This document shows, in pieces, positions 32,581 through 44,787 of a DNA stretch of 64,000 nt. Every line of letters starts with the position of its first letter. The stretch's first letter is position 1. The notes below the pieces were generated by a model, which ran no database searches, was not told the origin of the DNA, and saw nothing but the letters and a program-made list of their open reading frames with translations. This DNA comes from Platanthera guangdongensis (lineage: Eukaryota > Streptophyta > Magnoliopsida > Asparagales > Orchidaceae), in NCBI GenBank assembly GCA_039583875.1, contig CM077166.1:83202564-83266563 (forward strand), read 5' to 3'. Position numbers and translations under genes: made by a program.

Positions 32581-32814
32581 TCGGCGGTAGTACTACCGCC
32601 GCGTGGTAGGGGACAGAAGTAATTTCTTTGCTATTTTGGGTGTTGATGAATTGTAAATATAAGTATTTTTGTGCACATTAATTTAGTCGTTTTCATTTAT
32701 TCTCGACATTTTTACTTATTTTTGTTCAATAAAATACTCCTCTTCTTGTAAATTTACTGCTAACTTGTTTTCTTTTATTTTGCAGAAAAATTTCAAAATC
32801 TGCAAAAATTGGGC

Positions 32815-33363
32815 AGTACACGCCCGTGTTAATTTGGTCACGCCCGTGACAGGGCCGTGACATTGCATTTCCCGTGAAATTGGATGCTTTCTGAAGTAAA
32901 AAGCTTGACACGCCTGGCGACACGCACGTGTCACCCGACACGGGGCGTGACAGCATCCCGTGTCCCCTCCACTCGACGAATTCAGTTCAACGATCGTCGA
33001 ACCCGCGTCACGCCCAGAGTCATGCCCGTGACCTAGGGCGTGACTCGATCTCAGCTCAACGATTTCAACTCGACACTTTCCGCTCGACATTCATCGAGTG
33101 TCGACACCAACTGACACGCCTAGAGTCACGCCCGTGACATGGGGCGTGACTTCACCAACTGGCCCGACAAGATGCTGCCGAAGACTTTTGACGCAACCCG
33201 CGCCCGGTTCTACCTCCCCGATATGCCCAGCATCACGCCCGTGACCTGGGGCGTGACAGCCGCGAACTCTGCCCGAAGTCAACTTTCCTGTCAAATCTCT
33301 GGACGCTATCATGAATAATAGTGACACGCCCCCCCTACACGCATGTGACGGAAGGCGTGTACT
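32815..33363. promoter_or_regulatory. CACGCCCGTG box array in U3 of B1
   Basis: About six composite boxes (near 32818, 32906, 33007, 33116, 33232, 33321), interleaved with TCGACGA-type words (near 32972-33000 and 33070-33105). Ends 15-20 bases before the TATA box. Confidence 0.7.
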
Positions 33364-33377
33364 TCGAATTTTTTGCC

Positions 33378-33384
33378 TATAAAT
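33378..33384 (+). promoter_or_regulatory. TATA box of B1
   Basis: TATAAAT just after the array. Confidence 0.65.
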
Positions 33385-35663
33385 TGTCCATTTCTGTAAG
33401 GTCAAGGGTTCAGATTTTTGGGCCATTTTAGTGTCTTTTTGTGGGCTGCATCCGTGGATTCTAGTGCTATGTAAGGAGATTTTTCCCTCCTTTATTTCAG
33501 TTTTGTTTTGCTTTATCTTTTAGCTTTGTAATAGCTTGATAATTTAATAAAAATGTTAGATTTTCTCTCTCTATATAGCATGAAAATTCATTTGGATGGC
33601 TTACTTCTTTCCCTTTTATCCTTGGTTTCATCTTTGTTCTTCATTTATGAAAAGTGTGTGTGTGTGTGTATGAGTGTAACATGTTTAATATTCATGTTTT
33701 TAATTTGTCTTCATAATAGGTTTGTAGTAGATTTCATTTCAAAGCATGGTATGATATGGTTATCTCATCTTCAACATGTTCTTGTTTAATGTTTTTTTTG
33801 TATATTATTTCATACTTATGTATTTGTAAAAGAGATTTGAAAGTGAATTTTATTTTCTTTTCTTAGGTTTTTTGTAGGATTGTAAAACCTCTTTTTGTTA
33901 TTTCATTTTATTTTTCACTTTTTATCACTTTCATGAAAACATAAGAATGAAAATCTTGTAATTTTAATTTTCCAAAAAACCTTGGTTCTTAATTTGTTTG
34001 AAAAACTTTTGTCTTCTAAAAATTGTAATTTCTTCTTTTTATTGTTTTTGGCAAAACATAAGCTTGAAAAAATAAAAGTTTTAATTCTTAGGTAACTTTC
34101 ATTTTGCTTTCAATTTGTGTGTGTGAGTGTATGAGTAAACTTTTTATTGCTTTCCTCATTTATGATGAGAGTGTGTGAGTGTAGGTGTTAAATTTTAATG
34201 CTTTCTTTTAATGCTTTTTCAAATTATGTAGTAGTGTGTGAGTGTAGGTGTTAATTTTAATGCTTTCTTGAAATTCATATGGAGTGTGTGTGTTTGTGGT
34301 GCATTATTTCTGCCTACTCGTTAAGAGTTAAATGGCCATCGTTTTCATTTTCAGTCCTACTCGTTTGAGTAGGACTTGTAATTTTCTTTCTTTATTTTTC
34401 CGCCTACTCACTTGAGTTAAATGGACGGACTTTATTTCACGCCTACTCGTTCGAGTAGGACTTGTAATTTTCTTTCTTTATTTTTCCGCCTACTCACTTG
34501 AGTTAAATGGACGGATCTTTATCTCCCTGTAAATATTTGAGAAAGCCCTGTAATCGCATTTATTTTCTCCTACTCATTTGAGTAGGACTCGCTTTCATTT
34601 TCAGTCCTACTCGTTTGAGTAGAACTTGTAATTTTCAGCTTTTATTTACCGCCCCCACTCGTTTGAGTGGGACATGCAATTTAAATATGCAAATTTCTTT
34701 TATGTGTAACTTAGTTTCTGTTTAATTTATATTTAGAGTGTGCGTGAGTTCTTGTTTTAGCTAACTTTTCAGGTTTTCTAAATGTTTGTTATTTTTCTTA
34801 TGTCCCCTTCTTATAATCATTTAGCGTTTATTTCGAACTCGCGCCTCATTAAATTATAAAGCCGTCCCCATACCGATGTGTGGCTAATCGCTATTAGCCT
34901 CGGCATCGAAGAGCATTGGGACATTTAAAATGATTTCTAATAATTGAAGCTCTTTATCTTCATTTTAATTTAAGGACTTAAGGTTTACCCGGGTTAACGA
35001 CGCGTAGGACCAAATATCGATGTGTGGGACCTATTTCCGTAGTCCATATGCTAGCTAGCCGAGAGGCCGTGCATTTGGACCGATCACACCTGGGTAAATA
35101 CAGTTGCGTGCATACCCTCGAGAGAGGACAAGCGTAATTCTACCGGATTGGGTTCCCCACCCAATAGCGGGGTTCTTAGAGTAAAGCGGGCGTTAAGAGG
35201 AATCCTTCGTCGGACTAACGTTCGGTCGAATAGTCTTAACGTTCAGGTGAGCAATATTCCTAGAGATAAGTGCGCTCACATTTATGGAACCTCCACGGCC
35301 AAGTTGTCTTTTATTAATTTGAAAACTAAGTCCTATAATTATTAAAATTGTTTTAGTCTTAATCCGATTCGATGCCGAGCGTTAACCCTTCATCGAATAT
35401 TTTCTAAATTGTTTTTTTCGCTCCTTTACTTTTTCCGTCTTTACTTAATTAAAAAAAAATCCACCTTTCTTTCAGTAAAATAATAGTCCTCCCGGAGGAG
35501 TAAGAATAGTCAACACGACCCCGAGAACAATACGACCTCGGTATTCGCCCGAATATCGAGTACTACTTGTGATAGGTGCACTTGCCTCCTGTAGCACGCC
35601 CGCGGCGATCGACTCACCGAACCAACCAAAGTAAGAGTCTGTTCGCGGGCGCAATCAAGTTTT

Positions 35664-35681
35664 TGGCGCCGTTGCCGGGGA
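35664..35681 (+). other. PBS of B1, tRNA-Asp
   Basis: TGGCGCCGTTGCCGGGGA, an exact match to the complement of the 3' end of plant tRNA-Asp, six bases after the LTR. Confidence 0.92.
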
Positions 35682-35810
35682 ACCTCTTTTCGAGTTGCTA
35701 TTTCGAATTCAGGAGTCTATTACTTTTACTTATTTTCTATAAAAAAAACTAAAAACTTTATTTTAAAAACAAAAAGAGAAGTTTATTTTGTTTTATTTTT
35801 GTTTAGGTGT

Positions 35811-36615
35811 ATGACCCGTGGATAACCCTCCGAGTCTGAAGATTTTGACTTCGACCCTGAGATCGAACGCTCTCTTACGCATATTCGATCTCAACGCCGA
35901 AATCCTTCTTTAGATCCCGAGGAGGATCTATCGGAGAACCACTGTTGTAGTTATGGCCGCGCCTAACCTTCCCCCGGCGGCCGAGCGTACTATGTCTTAT
36001 TACGCCCGGCCTAACCTGGATGATTCTGGGTCGAGTATTGTTCACCCTGCGGTGGCGATAATAATTTCGAAATAAAGTCGAGTGTCATTCAAATGGTCCA
36101 AAACGCCATGCAGTTCGATGGAATGCCAGATGAGGACCCGAATGTCCACTTGTCCAATTTCTTGGACATATGCGACACCTTCAAGATTAATGGCGTCACT
36201 GATGACGCCATTCGTTTGCGCTTATTTCCTTTTTCCCTTAAGTCCAAAGCCAAGGCGTGGTTGAATGCCCTCCCGCGAGGATGTATCACCACGTGGGCTG
36301 AGTTGACGGAACGGTTCCTAACGAAGTACTTTCCGCCCGCAAAAACTGCAAAGTTACGGGCGGACATTTTTCGTTTGTGCAAAACGATCCTGAGTCTCAT
36401 ATACGAGACTTGGGAACAGTTTAAGAAATTCCTCCGCTGTTGCCCGCACCACGCGCTGCCAACGTGGTTGCAAGTTCAAATTTTTATAATAGGCTGAATT
36501 TCCAGACGCGTCAAATGATTGTGCGGCTGCCGGGGGTACTCTAAACAACAAAACCCCCGAGGCCGCCCAGCTTTATTCGAAGAGATGGCTATGACACCTA
36601 TCAATGGAAGTCCCG
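35811..36615 (+). pseudogene. gag: Athila-like gag of B1, running into the gap
   Basis: ATG at 35811 opens MTRG, then a TAA, then an acidic stretch (ESEDFDFDPEIERSL). A frame change near 36060 leads into the capsid-like gag region at 36093: NAMQFDGMPDEDPNVHLSNF, then DAIRLRLFPFSLKSKAKAWL and TTWAELTERFLTKYFPP. Gag forms the particle. After about 36400 the frame is disturbed again and the sequence reaches the N run at 36616. The start at 35811 fits the usual short leader between PBS and gag. Confidence 0.8.
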
Positions 36616-37115
36616 NNNNNNNNNNNNNNNNNNNNNNNNNNNNNNNNNNNNNNNNNNNNNNNNNNNNNNNNNNNNNNNNNNNNNNNNNNNNNNNNNNNNN
36701 NNNNNNNNNNNNNNNNNNNNNNNNNNNNNNNNNNNNNNNNNNNNNNNNNNNNNNNNNNNNNNNNNNNNNNNNNNNNNNNNNNNNNNNNNNNNNNNNNNNN
36801 NNNNNNNNNNNNNNNNNNNNNNNNNNNNNNNNNNNNNNNNNNNNNNNNNNNNNNNNNNNNNNNNNNNNNNNNNNNNNNNNNNNNNNNNNNNNNNNNNNNN
36901 NNNNNNNNNNNNNNNNNNNNNNNNNNNNNNNNNNNNNNNNNNNNNNNNNNNNNNNNNNNNNNNNNNNNNNNNNNNNNNNNNNNNNNNNNNNNNNNNNNNN
37001 NNNNNNNNNNNNNNNNNNNNNNNNNNNNNNNNNNNNNNNNNNNNNNNNNNNNNNNNNNNNNNNNNNNNNNNNNNNNNNNNNNNNNNNNNNNNNNNNNNNN
37101 NNNNNNNNNNNNNNN
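36616..37115. other. Assembly gap of exactly 500 N
   Basis: A round number, so a placeholder rather than a measured length. The elements on the two sides need not be neighbours in the real chromosome. Confidence 0.98.
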
Positions 37116-37925
37116 GAGATTTTTAAACTAAAACGAAAGAGAATTTTTTAGAGAAAAACTTTATAATAAAAGACTAGCATTCGATCGAAGATTCACCATA
37201 AAACGAAATGAGAGGGATGAAAATGCATAGTTTTAAATTTGCAAATCATACTCGACCGTGACGGATCCGAAAATAAGACAAAATCTCGCTAGAGCATTAA
37301 GTCTCCTAACTTATAGATGCTTTGATCGAAATCTCTTTACAAATCAAAGAGGCCTAAATTGCATTATCGAGGTGACCCGCACTATTGGATTTGACTCCAA
37401 TCCGGAAGATTTACGTCATCCTATCTCTAGGGTTGCATTCAACTCCTTCCTTCTTTGAGTGATCTTTCACATTCACAAGCCTCTCGGCTACTCAAATATG
37501 AGATCCCAAGCCTACTACCGTATACCGGAAATACGGAGTCGACGCGAGAAGAATCAAAGAAGGATTGAATATAATTTAGACAAAATAAAACTAAAAAATA
37601 AGGAAAACCTCATCTCATTTCATGGATCCCCATGATCGAATGCTAACAGAAAATTTAGCTACGCATAGTAAAAAGGGAAATCACAAGAATAAGAGAAAGA
37701 ATAATTTTTCATTAAAAAGTTAAAAAGAGGTACATAATAATAAAATAAAGACAATACTATTCTATTAAAAGCAAGATTACAATAAGAAGAGAAATACAAC
37801 AAGAAATGAAAACTTGCATTAGAACAAAATCTTAACTAACTTAAACAAAAACTTCTCTAACAAAAACTATCTAACTCATCAAGCTTCTCTCTTCTCTTCT
37901 TTTTTTCAACATGAGGCATGGGCTT

Positions 37926-37935
37926 CCTTTTATAG
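37926..37935 (-). promoter_or_regulatory. TATA box of LTR H
   Basis: CTATAAAAGG on the minus strand. Confidence 0.55.
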
Positions 37936-38261
37936 GAGAGGAGGAAGGTTCTAGAAAAATGGAGATGAAGGATAAAGGGGGTGGCCGGCCATTCATGAAT
38001 GAGAGATTCATGCATGTGGAAATTAATGAGGATGGTAGAGAGAGAGGATATGCATGAATGTGGATTAAATAAGAAGAAAAAAAAAAAAATAAAAGGGAGA
38101 GAAAGAGGGGTGGCCGCCATATGCTTGGAGAGGTGTATGAGTGCAATAAATGATGAGGGAGGGGGGAAAATGAGTGGTCGGCCACACATGGATGAAGTGG
38201 GCTGCACTATATGGGCATGGGAAGCTTGAAGAGTGGCTGAATGCATCATGTAGGCTTCAAG

Positions 38262-38410
38262 AAAAGGGCCGGGCTGCTCCAAACTTCAAGGGCTGCATGT
38301 AGGGCTGCATCATGTAGAGGGGCTGCACCATGTGGGCTGTTTTGGTGGAAGAGGGCTGCTCCAATTGGGTTGCATTATGTAGTGGTGGGCTGCATCATGT
38401 GGGCTGCACA
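38262..38410. promoter_or_regulatory. GGGCTGCA repeat cluster in U3 of H
   Basis: At least seven copies of GGGCTGCATCATGTAG-like words within 150 bp; the nearest copy is about 330 bp upstream of the TATA box on the minus strand. Confidence 0.55.
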
Positions 38411-38656
38411 ACAACATAAACATAACAAATTAGACACATATTTTTTTATCAAAACATTAATTATTATAACATACCTATAAAATAAAAATAAGATTGAACA
38501 TAACATAAACATAACATAACATAAAAAAAATATATTATAACAAACAAATAAGATATGAAAGAAAGCATAATAAGAATAAAGTAAGCAAAAAACCAATTAA
38601 CTTAGGAATTTCTTAAACTAAACTATATCAAAAATGATGACTAAAAGTAGTCATCA

Positions 38657-40860
38657 TGTATGCTAGCGATCTTGACGAATTAGTGGAGGATATCATGGAG
38701 GTTTTCATGGACGATTTCTCCGTTTTGGAGATTTGTTTGATTTATGTTTGGCAAACCTTCCTTTCCCGTGTACTCCAAAGATGTGAGGACACGAACCTAG
38801 TTTTAAACTGGGAGAAGTGCGATTTTATGGTACAGGAGGGTTTGGTCTTAGGCCATAAAATTTCTAGTAAGGGCATAGAGGTAGATAAAGCAAAAATTGA
38901 AACTATAGAAAAACTACCTCCCCCTTCGAATGTTAAGGCCGTTCGTAGTTGATCAAACAACTGTTAGAAAAATCCAATATTTTCTAAAAGAACTAAGCCC
39001 CTTACCCACTTGTTAGAAAAAGACGCGCCGTTCATTTTTGACGAAAATTGTTTGCGTGCTTTTTCTCTTATTAAAGAAAAATTGATTAACGCTCCTATCA
39101 TGATCGCTCCCAATTGGGGCTTCCATTTGAGATAATGTGCGACGCTAGTAGTTTTGCCGTTGGTGCGGTGTTAAGACAACGCATAAATAAAAACTTTCAT
39201 CCCATATATTATGCAAGCAAAACATTAACCGCCGCACAGGAAAATTACACGACCACCGAAAAAGAATTATTAGCCGTAATTTTCGCATTTGATAAATTCC
39301 GCTCATATCTCACCTTGTCCAAAATTATGTTTTTGCTGATCATTCGGCTTTGAGATATTTACTAGTAAAAACAGATGCAAAGCCGCGATTGATTAGGTGG
39401 ATCTTACTACTCCAAGAATTGATTTGGAGATTCACGACAAGAGAGGAGCGAAGAACTTGGCGCTGATCATCTTTCGCGGTTGGAGAACCCCAATTCGGGG
39501 GAGCTCATGGAGGAGGACATTGACGACACTTTCCCCGAGGAGCGCCTTCTCTCCATTCATAAGGTAATTACTCTCCCCACTCCTTGGTTCACCGATTTCG
39601 CAAATTATCTTGTTGGAGATTCACTCGAATGGTTTTTTCTTATCAAGAAAAGAAGAAATTCTTTTTCTGATTTGAAAAATTATTTTTGGGAGGATCCCTT
39701 CCTTTTTCGTGTTTGCGCGGACCAAGTAGTGCGGAGGTGTGTTTCTCATGAGGAAGGCGCACAAATTCTAAAGCATTGTCATGATGGACCCGCCGGTGGG
39801 CACTATAAAGCTAATCGGACGGCTCGGAAGGTACTTGAAGCGGGCTTCTATTGGCCAAGCATCTTCAAGGATGCTCACGCCCATGTACGTCATTGTGAAC
39901 AATGCCAACGCTCAGGTAATATTTCCGCCGTGATGAAATGCCATTAAATACATTTTTAGAAATAGAAGTTTTTGATTTATGGGGATCGACTTTATTGGAC
40001 CGCTACCAACATCCTATGGAAATAAATATATTTAGGTAGCGGTCGACTATGTGTCACGGTGGGCGGAAGCGCAAGCCTTCCCCACTAATGACGCCCGAGT
40101 CGTGACCCAATTCCTCAAAAAACTATTTTCACGATTTGGAGCACCGCGGGCAATAGTTAGTGATAGGGGAACCCACTTTTGTAACGCACATTCGCTAATG
40201 TTTTGTCTATATACGGCGTTACACATAGGTTAGCCACCCCTATCACCCTCAAACAAGTGGCCAGGTAGAAGTAGTTAATCGTGAAATCAAACGAATTTTA
40301 GAGAAAACGGTTTCTGCTAATAGGAAGGATTGGTCGGTCAAGCTTGATGATGCTCTATGGGCTTATCGGACTGCGTACAAAACCGATATCGGTTGTACGC
40401 CGTATCGACTAGTCTATGGGAAAGTATGTCATTTACCGGTTGAGCTTGAACATCGCGCCTTTTGGGCGCTTAAATTTTTAAATCTAGATGAAACTTTATC
40501 CTCCGAGCTTCGGAAATTCCAAATTAACGAGCTCGATGAGTGGCGCTCCTTCGCCTATGAAAGTAATAAACTTTATAAGGAGCGCACAAAATTTTTTCAT
40601 GATAAAAAAATTAAGCACCCTAAAGATTTCAAACCGGGAGACCACATTCTCCTCTATAATTCGCGCCTCCGATTTTTTCCGGGCAAACTCAAGTCCCGAT
40701 GGTCCGGCCCTTTTATTGTAAAAGAGGTTTGGCCCTATGGGACAGTGCTTATCTCGCACCCGGAATAAGGCGAATTTAAAGTGAATGGGAACCGGTTGAA
40801 GATATTCCTCGCGGTAATACTACTAATGAGTACCGGGAGGAAATTAACCTCCCGAACCCA
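38657..40860 (+). pseudogene. pol: Athila-like pol of B2: RT, RNase H and integrase, fragmented
   Basis: Open pieces follow each other in the usual order. 38657-38952: RT palm from EVFMDDFSVL (catalytic MDD) to GHKISSKGIEVDKAKIETIE. 39114-39353: RNase H (MCDASSFAVGAVLRQR, then [19 protein letters not shown]). 39480-39947: integrase H2C2 zinc finger (HCHDGPAGGHYKANRT... HCEQCQ). 40051-40233: integrase core (VSRWAEAQAF... IVSDRGTHFCN). About 40230-40830: integrase C-terminus (HPQTSGQ-like region, then [15 protein letters not shown] motif). Frameshifts and stops separate all of them. The N-terminal RT and protease are missing, cut off by LTR H and the gap. The Athila call rests on the FMDDFSV motif and the downstream gene. 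Confidence 0.85.
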
Positions 40861-41139
40861 TAATTGAGTGCCCCGCTTTGGTCGAGCTCAATGACAATAA
40901 ACAAAGCGCTTGTGGGAGGCACCCCATGCTTATCTTCTCTTTTTATTTTTTTAAAATTTTATTTAAATTTGTGCAGGTATGAAGGACATCTTTATGACGT
41001 GACGATCGACGGATTTGAGCTTCATGTCTACGTGTTTCTTCAAGTCGGTAACTTTTGTTTTATTATCGTTTATTTGAATCTTTAAAAAAATATAAAAATA
41101 AAAATAAAAATAAAACAATTAAAGAAAAAAAAGATTCTG
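40861..41139 (+). other. Pol-ORF linker of B2
   Basis: Contains AAAGCGCTTGTGGGAGGCACC (40907-40927), a phrase I know as common just after pol in Athila-like elements, then AT-rich DNA with AAATA repeats. No gene seen. Confidence 0.55.
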
Positions 41140-41785
41140 CTCGTACACGCCTCTGTCACGGGCGTGACCTATGGGTTACGGGCATGACAGAGACGTGTTT
41201 GGTTCGTCGAGCGAAACCCGAGAATGGTTTCGTCGAGCGCAGTGTTCCGTTTGTCTTTCGGTACTATCACGGGCATGACCATCATTGGTCACGGGCGTGT
41301 CTAGCCCGAAACTTCGTTCGACGAAATGAAGCTGGAAAACTTCTCTTCCTGCCCAGTCATGGCCGTGACAATTAGTGTCACGCCTGTGATGCTGGCAAGT
41401 CACGGTTGTGACTCGCCCAAAAAAAAAAACCAAAATGTTTTTTCCTCATTTTCAGATACCCGCCCCAGGGTCATGGGCGTGACCCTGGGCCGTGTCATCG
41501 AATCCGAGGCGTGACCCCGGGTCAACGCCTCGGATTCCTTTCCCTTTTCTTTTTTATGAGACACGCCCAAGGTCACGGGCATGACCTGGGGCGTGGCCTT
41601 GGAATCCAATTCCAGCACATTGGATTCCTACATCGGGCATGCCTTACACGCCCAGAGTCACGGGCGTGACTCTGGGGCGTGACCAGGGAATCCGAGGCAG
41701 GAGGCCTCGGATTCCTTTCTTTTTTTGTCCCGTGCTTGTCACGCCCCCAGTCACGGGCGTGACCGGGGGGCGTGACCAACCCGAA
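41140..41785. promoter_or_regulatory. Internal CACGGGCGTG box array of B2
   Basis: Nine or more boxes (near 41155, 41185, 41266, 41292, 41355, 41378, 41470, 41573, 41653, 41750). The last ones are long nested dyads, for example outer ACGCCC/GGGCGT and inner AGAGT/ACTCT around TCACGGGCGTGA at 41648-41682. TTCGTCGAGCG words lie between them. The array ends 14 bases before a TATA box, and the ATHILA-type ORF follows. It lies in the internal region, not in an LTR. Confidence 0.75.
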
Positions 41786-41790
41786 AACCC

Positions 41791-41799
41791 TATAAATAG
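41791..41799 (+). promoter_or_regulatory. Internal TATA box of B2
   Basis: TATAAATAG, 14 bases after the box array and 92 bases before the probable original start codon of the downstream ORF (41891). The 5' untranslated stretch between is pyrimidine-rich, as in plant leaders. Confidence 0.65.
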
Positions 41800-41890
41800 G
41801 GATTTTTCCCCTCTACTTCCTCCACACCATCCAACCCTTCTCTTCTCCCTTTGCTAACCCGAATCCTTCCTTTTTCTCCCTTCTTCCAAA

Positions 41891-43065
41891 ATACCTCGCC
41901 ACCACCCTCGCTCCACCACTTCCTCCTCCGAGCACCCCGCGGATCCCGCCGTAGTGGAAGCCATGCTTCTATTTCAAAACCAAACCCAGCAGAAGCGCAG
42001 TGAGCGCCTACGCGCCAAACCCCTTGGCGTGTTCCGCATTTTAGATTGGGCGATCCTCGCCACATTTGGAGCGGCGGATTTGGTACGGGGATTTCTATCC
42101 ACCCCTGGATTGAGTTCCCTCTTCTCTATTTCCGAGAACGCCTTCCTTGAACTCACCGTTGAGTTCTTGGCTTCATTCGAGTTCCGTTGGGCGGCCAATG
42201 ACCACTTCATCATCTTTCGCATCGGTGGGATGGTGCATCACCTCACCATCCGCCAGCTCAATGTCGTCATGGGCTTCTGCTCGGAGGCTTTTTCCCAATC
42301 TCCTGCCTATCTCGATTTAATTACTGATTTCCCAACCGATGTCAACCTTCTCGCCTTTTGGGCGGAAATCAGTAGTGACACCGCCCCCTACACCCCAAAG
42401 AAATCCAAAGGCAGCCAACATATTTCTCCCGCCTTACGTATTCTCCACAACCTCCTTACCTTCACTATTTCTGGTCGCGGCGATAGCGACGGGGTGGTGA
42501 CTCGGGCAGACTTACTATATTTATATAGTATGTTTTACCGGATCCCCCTCAACCTTGGTTATCTGCTCGCAATTTTCATTCGGCACCAGGCCGAAAATAC
42601 GAGGTTGGGAGCAGTGCACAGTGGGAACTTCATCACTTTCCTCGCGAAGTAGCTCGGCCTTTGGGATGCTCTTCCACGCCTCAGCTGCGTCCAGACGCCG
42701 CAGGTCATCTAGTTCCAGACCCTTCAGGCCCTCGGCTTAGCACGACAACGTGATGGAGAGTTTGAGGCTATTCCCCCGCAGTCGGTGGTGGAGATCTTGA
42801 CCTTGATTACGGTGCCGGTCCTAGTGGCACTATTCACTCTCCCCAGATTTCTCCACCACCGCAGGACCCTTCTTCCGAGCCCGGCCCTCAGAGCTATTGG
42901 GATCGTCAGTTTGCGTCTCTTCACACATGCTAAAATACGATGCATACCGATTTTGACGCTCGATTTGTGAGTTTTGACAGTCGATTTACCACGCTAGCGG
43001 CAAATCAAGCTTCCTCCATGGCACGTATTGAGCATGAGTTTTCAGACCTCTGGACACACTATTAG
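41891..43065 (+). pseudogene. ATHILA ORF-1-type gene in the envelope position
   Basis: The open part codes about 232 residues (to the TAG at 42650-42652) that resemble the ATHILA ORF-1 / putative plant transposon protein family: IAFLELTVEFLASFEF-like and FRIGGMVHHLTIRQLNVVMGF segments. The same frame is open upstream to 41891, where ATA stands at the expected start, a likely mutated ATG. Downstream, in shifted frames with stops, a helical repeat of the FDARF type (about 42945-43060) looks like a coiled coil. The function of this family is unknown. Its place between pol and the 3' LTR is that of the extra ORF of Athila elements. The promoter-like array upstream suggests separate transcription. 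Confidence 0.7.
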
Positions 43066-44787
43066 GAGCCGAGGCAGCATAGCGATAGGATTAGCCTGCT
43101 TTCTTTTTCTTTGGGATTGTAGTCCGTCCCTTGTATCTTTTCTTTTTATCATTTTATTTTCCTTTGTCATGTATCTTTTCTTTTTCGTAAAATAAAAAAA
43201 AACTGTTTTGCTTCAGCTTTATCTTCCAGGTACATTTTGGTGCTGCATGACCCGCTTCAGGGAAGTCTCCTATCTTTTCTCTTTATTTATTTATTTTTCA
43301 TTGGGGACAATGTCTTGTTTAAGTATGGGGGGATATTTCTCAAGCAAAACATACAAAAAAATCATACTAATTTTCTCAAAAAAATAAAAAAAATTTTTAT
43401 TTCTTTTGTGCAATGTTGTTTTTACTTACTTTTCAAAAATACAAAAAAATTGCAATTTTCAAATATCAAATTCACAAAAAATTAGGATAACTTTTAAAAT
43501 TAGGGAGATCTTTATTGCTCTATTTACTCACATGCAAAATTCTAGGTATTCAACTTTTACATAAGTTTAGAAAATTTTTGATGCTTCAATTGAATTTTGA
43601 ATTTTGTAGTAGAACTGTTGGCCATGCTGTGTTTCTAGTTAAGTGCACATGTTAGTAGAATTTGAGTAGAATTAAATATTCAGCATACAATTAGATTTTT
43701 CTTTTTATGAATGCGTAGAAATAGTTTATTTTACTTCTACTTGGAAACCGGTAGAATCTAAAAATATTTTAGGAGAGTGTGTAGAAGTTTACTAGAGAGA
43801 TATTTCGCGGATCAAGAAAGAGATATTCTTTCTCGATGTCTAGAACTTGCCCTCTAGCTATTCTCAAAACTTTGCATAGGTTAAACTCATTAGCATGAAA
43901 AGGATTTAGGCATTTCTTTTGGCTAGTTTGAGCCTTGCACCCTTACCTAACGTTTTACCCTTGCTAAGCCAATTTGAGCTTATACCCTTCCTTTTGTTGT
44001 AGCTCCACCAACACTTTACCAAAGCCTAAAAAGCATCCTAATTACACACCTAAAACCGAGCTTGAAATTATAGATAAAACCAGTTTATGTGTGATTAGGA
44101 GCAATTTTATTTTGATGGCTTTTGAAAAAAAATATACAAGAGTTGTTCTATTTTTCATTTCTCCGCTAAAAAAAGAAAAAAAAAGAGAAAAAAAAAACAA
44201 ATATAAATAAAAAGAGGAAGTTGAAAAAATATTCAACATATTGAAAAAAAACAAAGGAATCGGCGGAGTTTTTCAATTTATTTCTTTTGTGCAAGCTCTC
44301 TTTAGGTTTTGGTGTGTCTACCCATCACATTTATCCTTGTTTTTCCAAACCAAAAACCTAAGCCTACATTCCAACCTACTTAAGTCTTACTGATTTGTGC
44401 TTATAAGTTAACCTAGTGTCGTGGCGAGAGTGTGAAAGGGCAAGCCTATGGCCATCGACATTGATGGATTTCTTTGGAGGGTATCCCGATCTTTGATTTG
44501 TGCAATGTTATCTTAGCAAACACACTACTTTCTCCCTAAACGTGATTCGAAGATTTATCGTGTTTCCATCCTTGAAGTAAAAATAATAAGTGGAAACACA
44601 TTTTAGAAAATTAAAAAACTAATTTGTATGCTGAGTAGGTTTTTCTACAATAATAACTACAAGCATAGGCATAAGACTTCGCATTCTACTTCTTATGTTA
44701 TATTTTCATTTTTAGCGTTAAGATTTTTCTACTCTCCATGAAAAGTTGTTTGCTCGGGACGAGCAAACGAGTAAGTATGGGGGTATT
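43066..44787 (+). other. 3' untranslated region of B2
   Basis: AT-rich, no gene. CATTGGGGACAATGT at about 43301 is followed by AAGTATGGGGGG (43321-43332), an upstream PPT-like copy. The stretches 43920-44030 and 44390-44490 are shared with element D. The terminal PPT AAGTATGGGGG is at 44773-44783. Confidence 0.75.
44773..44783 (+). other. Terminal polypurine tract of B2
   Basis: AAGTATGGGGG, then TATT and the LTR start TGATAACTC. Confidence 0.8.

Larger units (their letters stand above)
32644..35657 (+). repeat. 5' LTR B1, Athila-like
   Basis: 3014 bp, TGATGAATTG...CAATCA, followed by the PBS. Same plan as the LTRs of A: short leader, box array, TATA (33378-33384), T-rich region with GAGT phrases, CGAGAGG block (35056-35240) and ATAGGTGCACTTGCCT near 35572. 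The 5-mer before it (GGTGT) does not match the one after LTR B2 (GCCGA). Confidence 0.85.
37116..38656 (-). repeat. Minus-strand Athila-like LTR H, truncated by the gap
   Basis: On the minus strand it starts TGATGACTACTTTTAGTCATCA, contains a GGGCTGCA array and the TATA box CTATAAAAGG (37926-37935), and carries a diverged CGAGAGG block (37255-37505, with GTAGCCGAGAGGCTTGTG and CCGGATTGGAGTC). On the plus side the RT of B2 starts at 38657, so this LTR is inserted in that RT. Its 3' part is lost in the gap. Confidence 0.75.

Noticed and set aside
36519..37151. Open frames across the N run
   Set aside because: Produced by undefined bases; no coding evidence.
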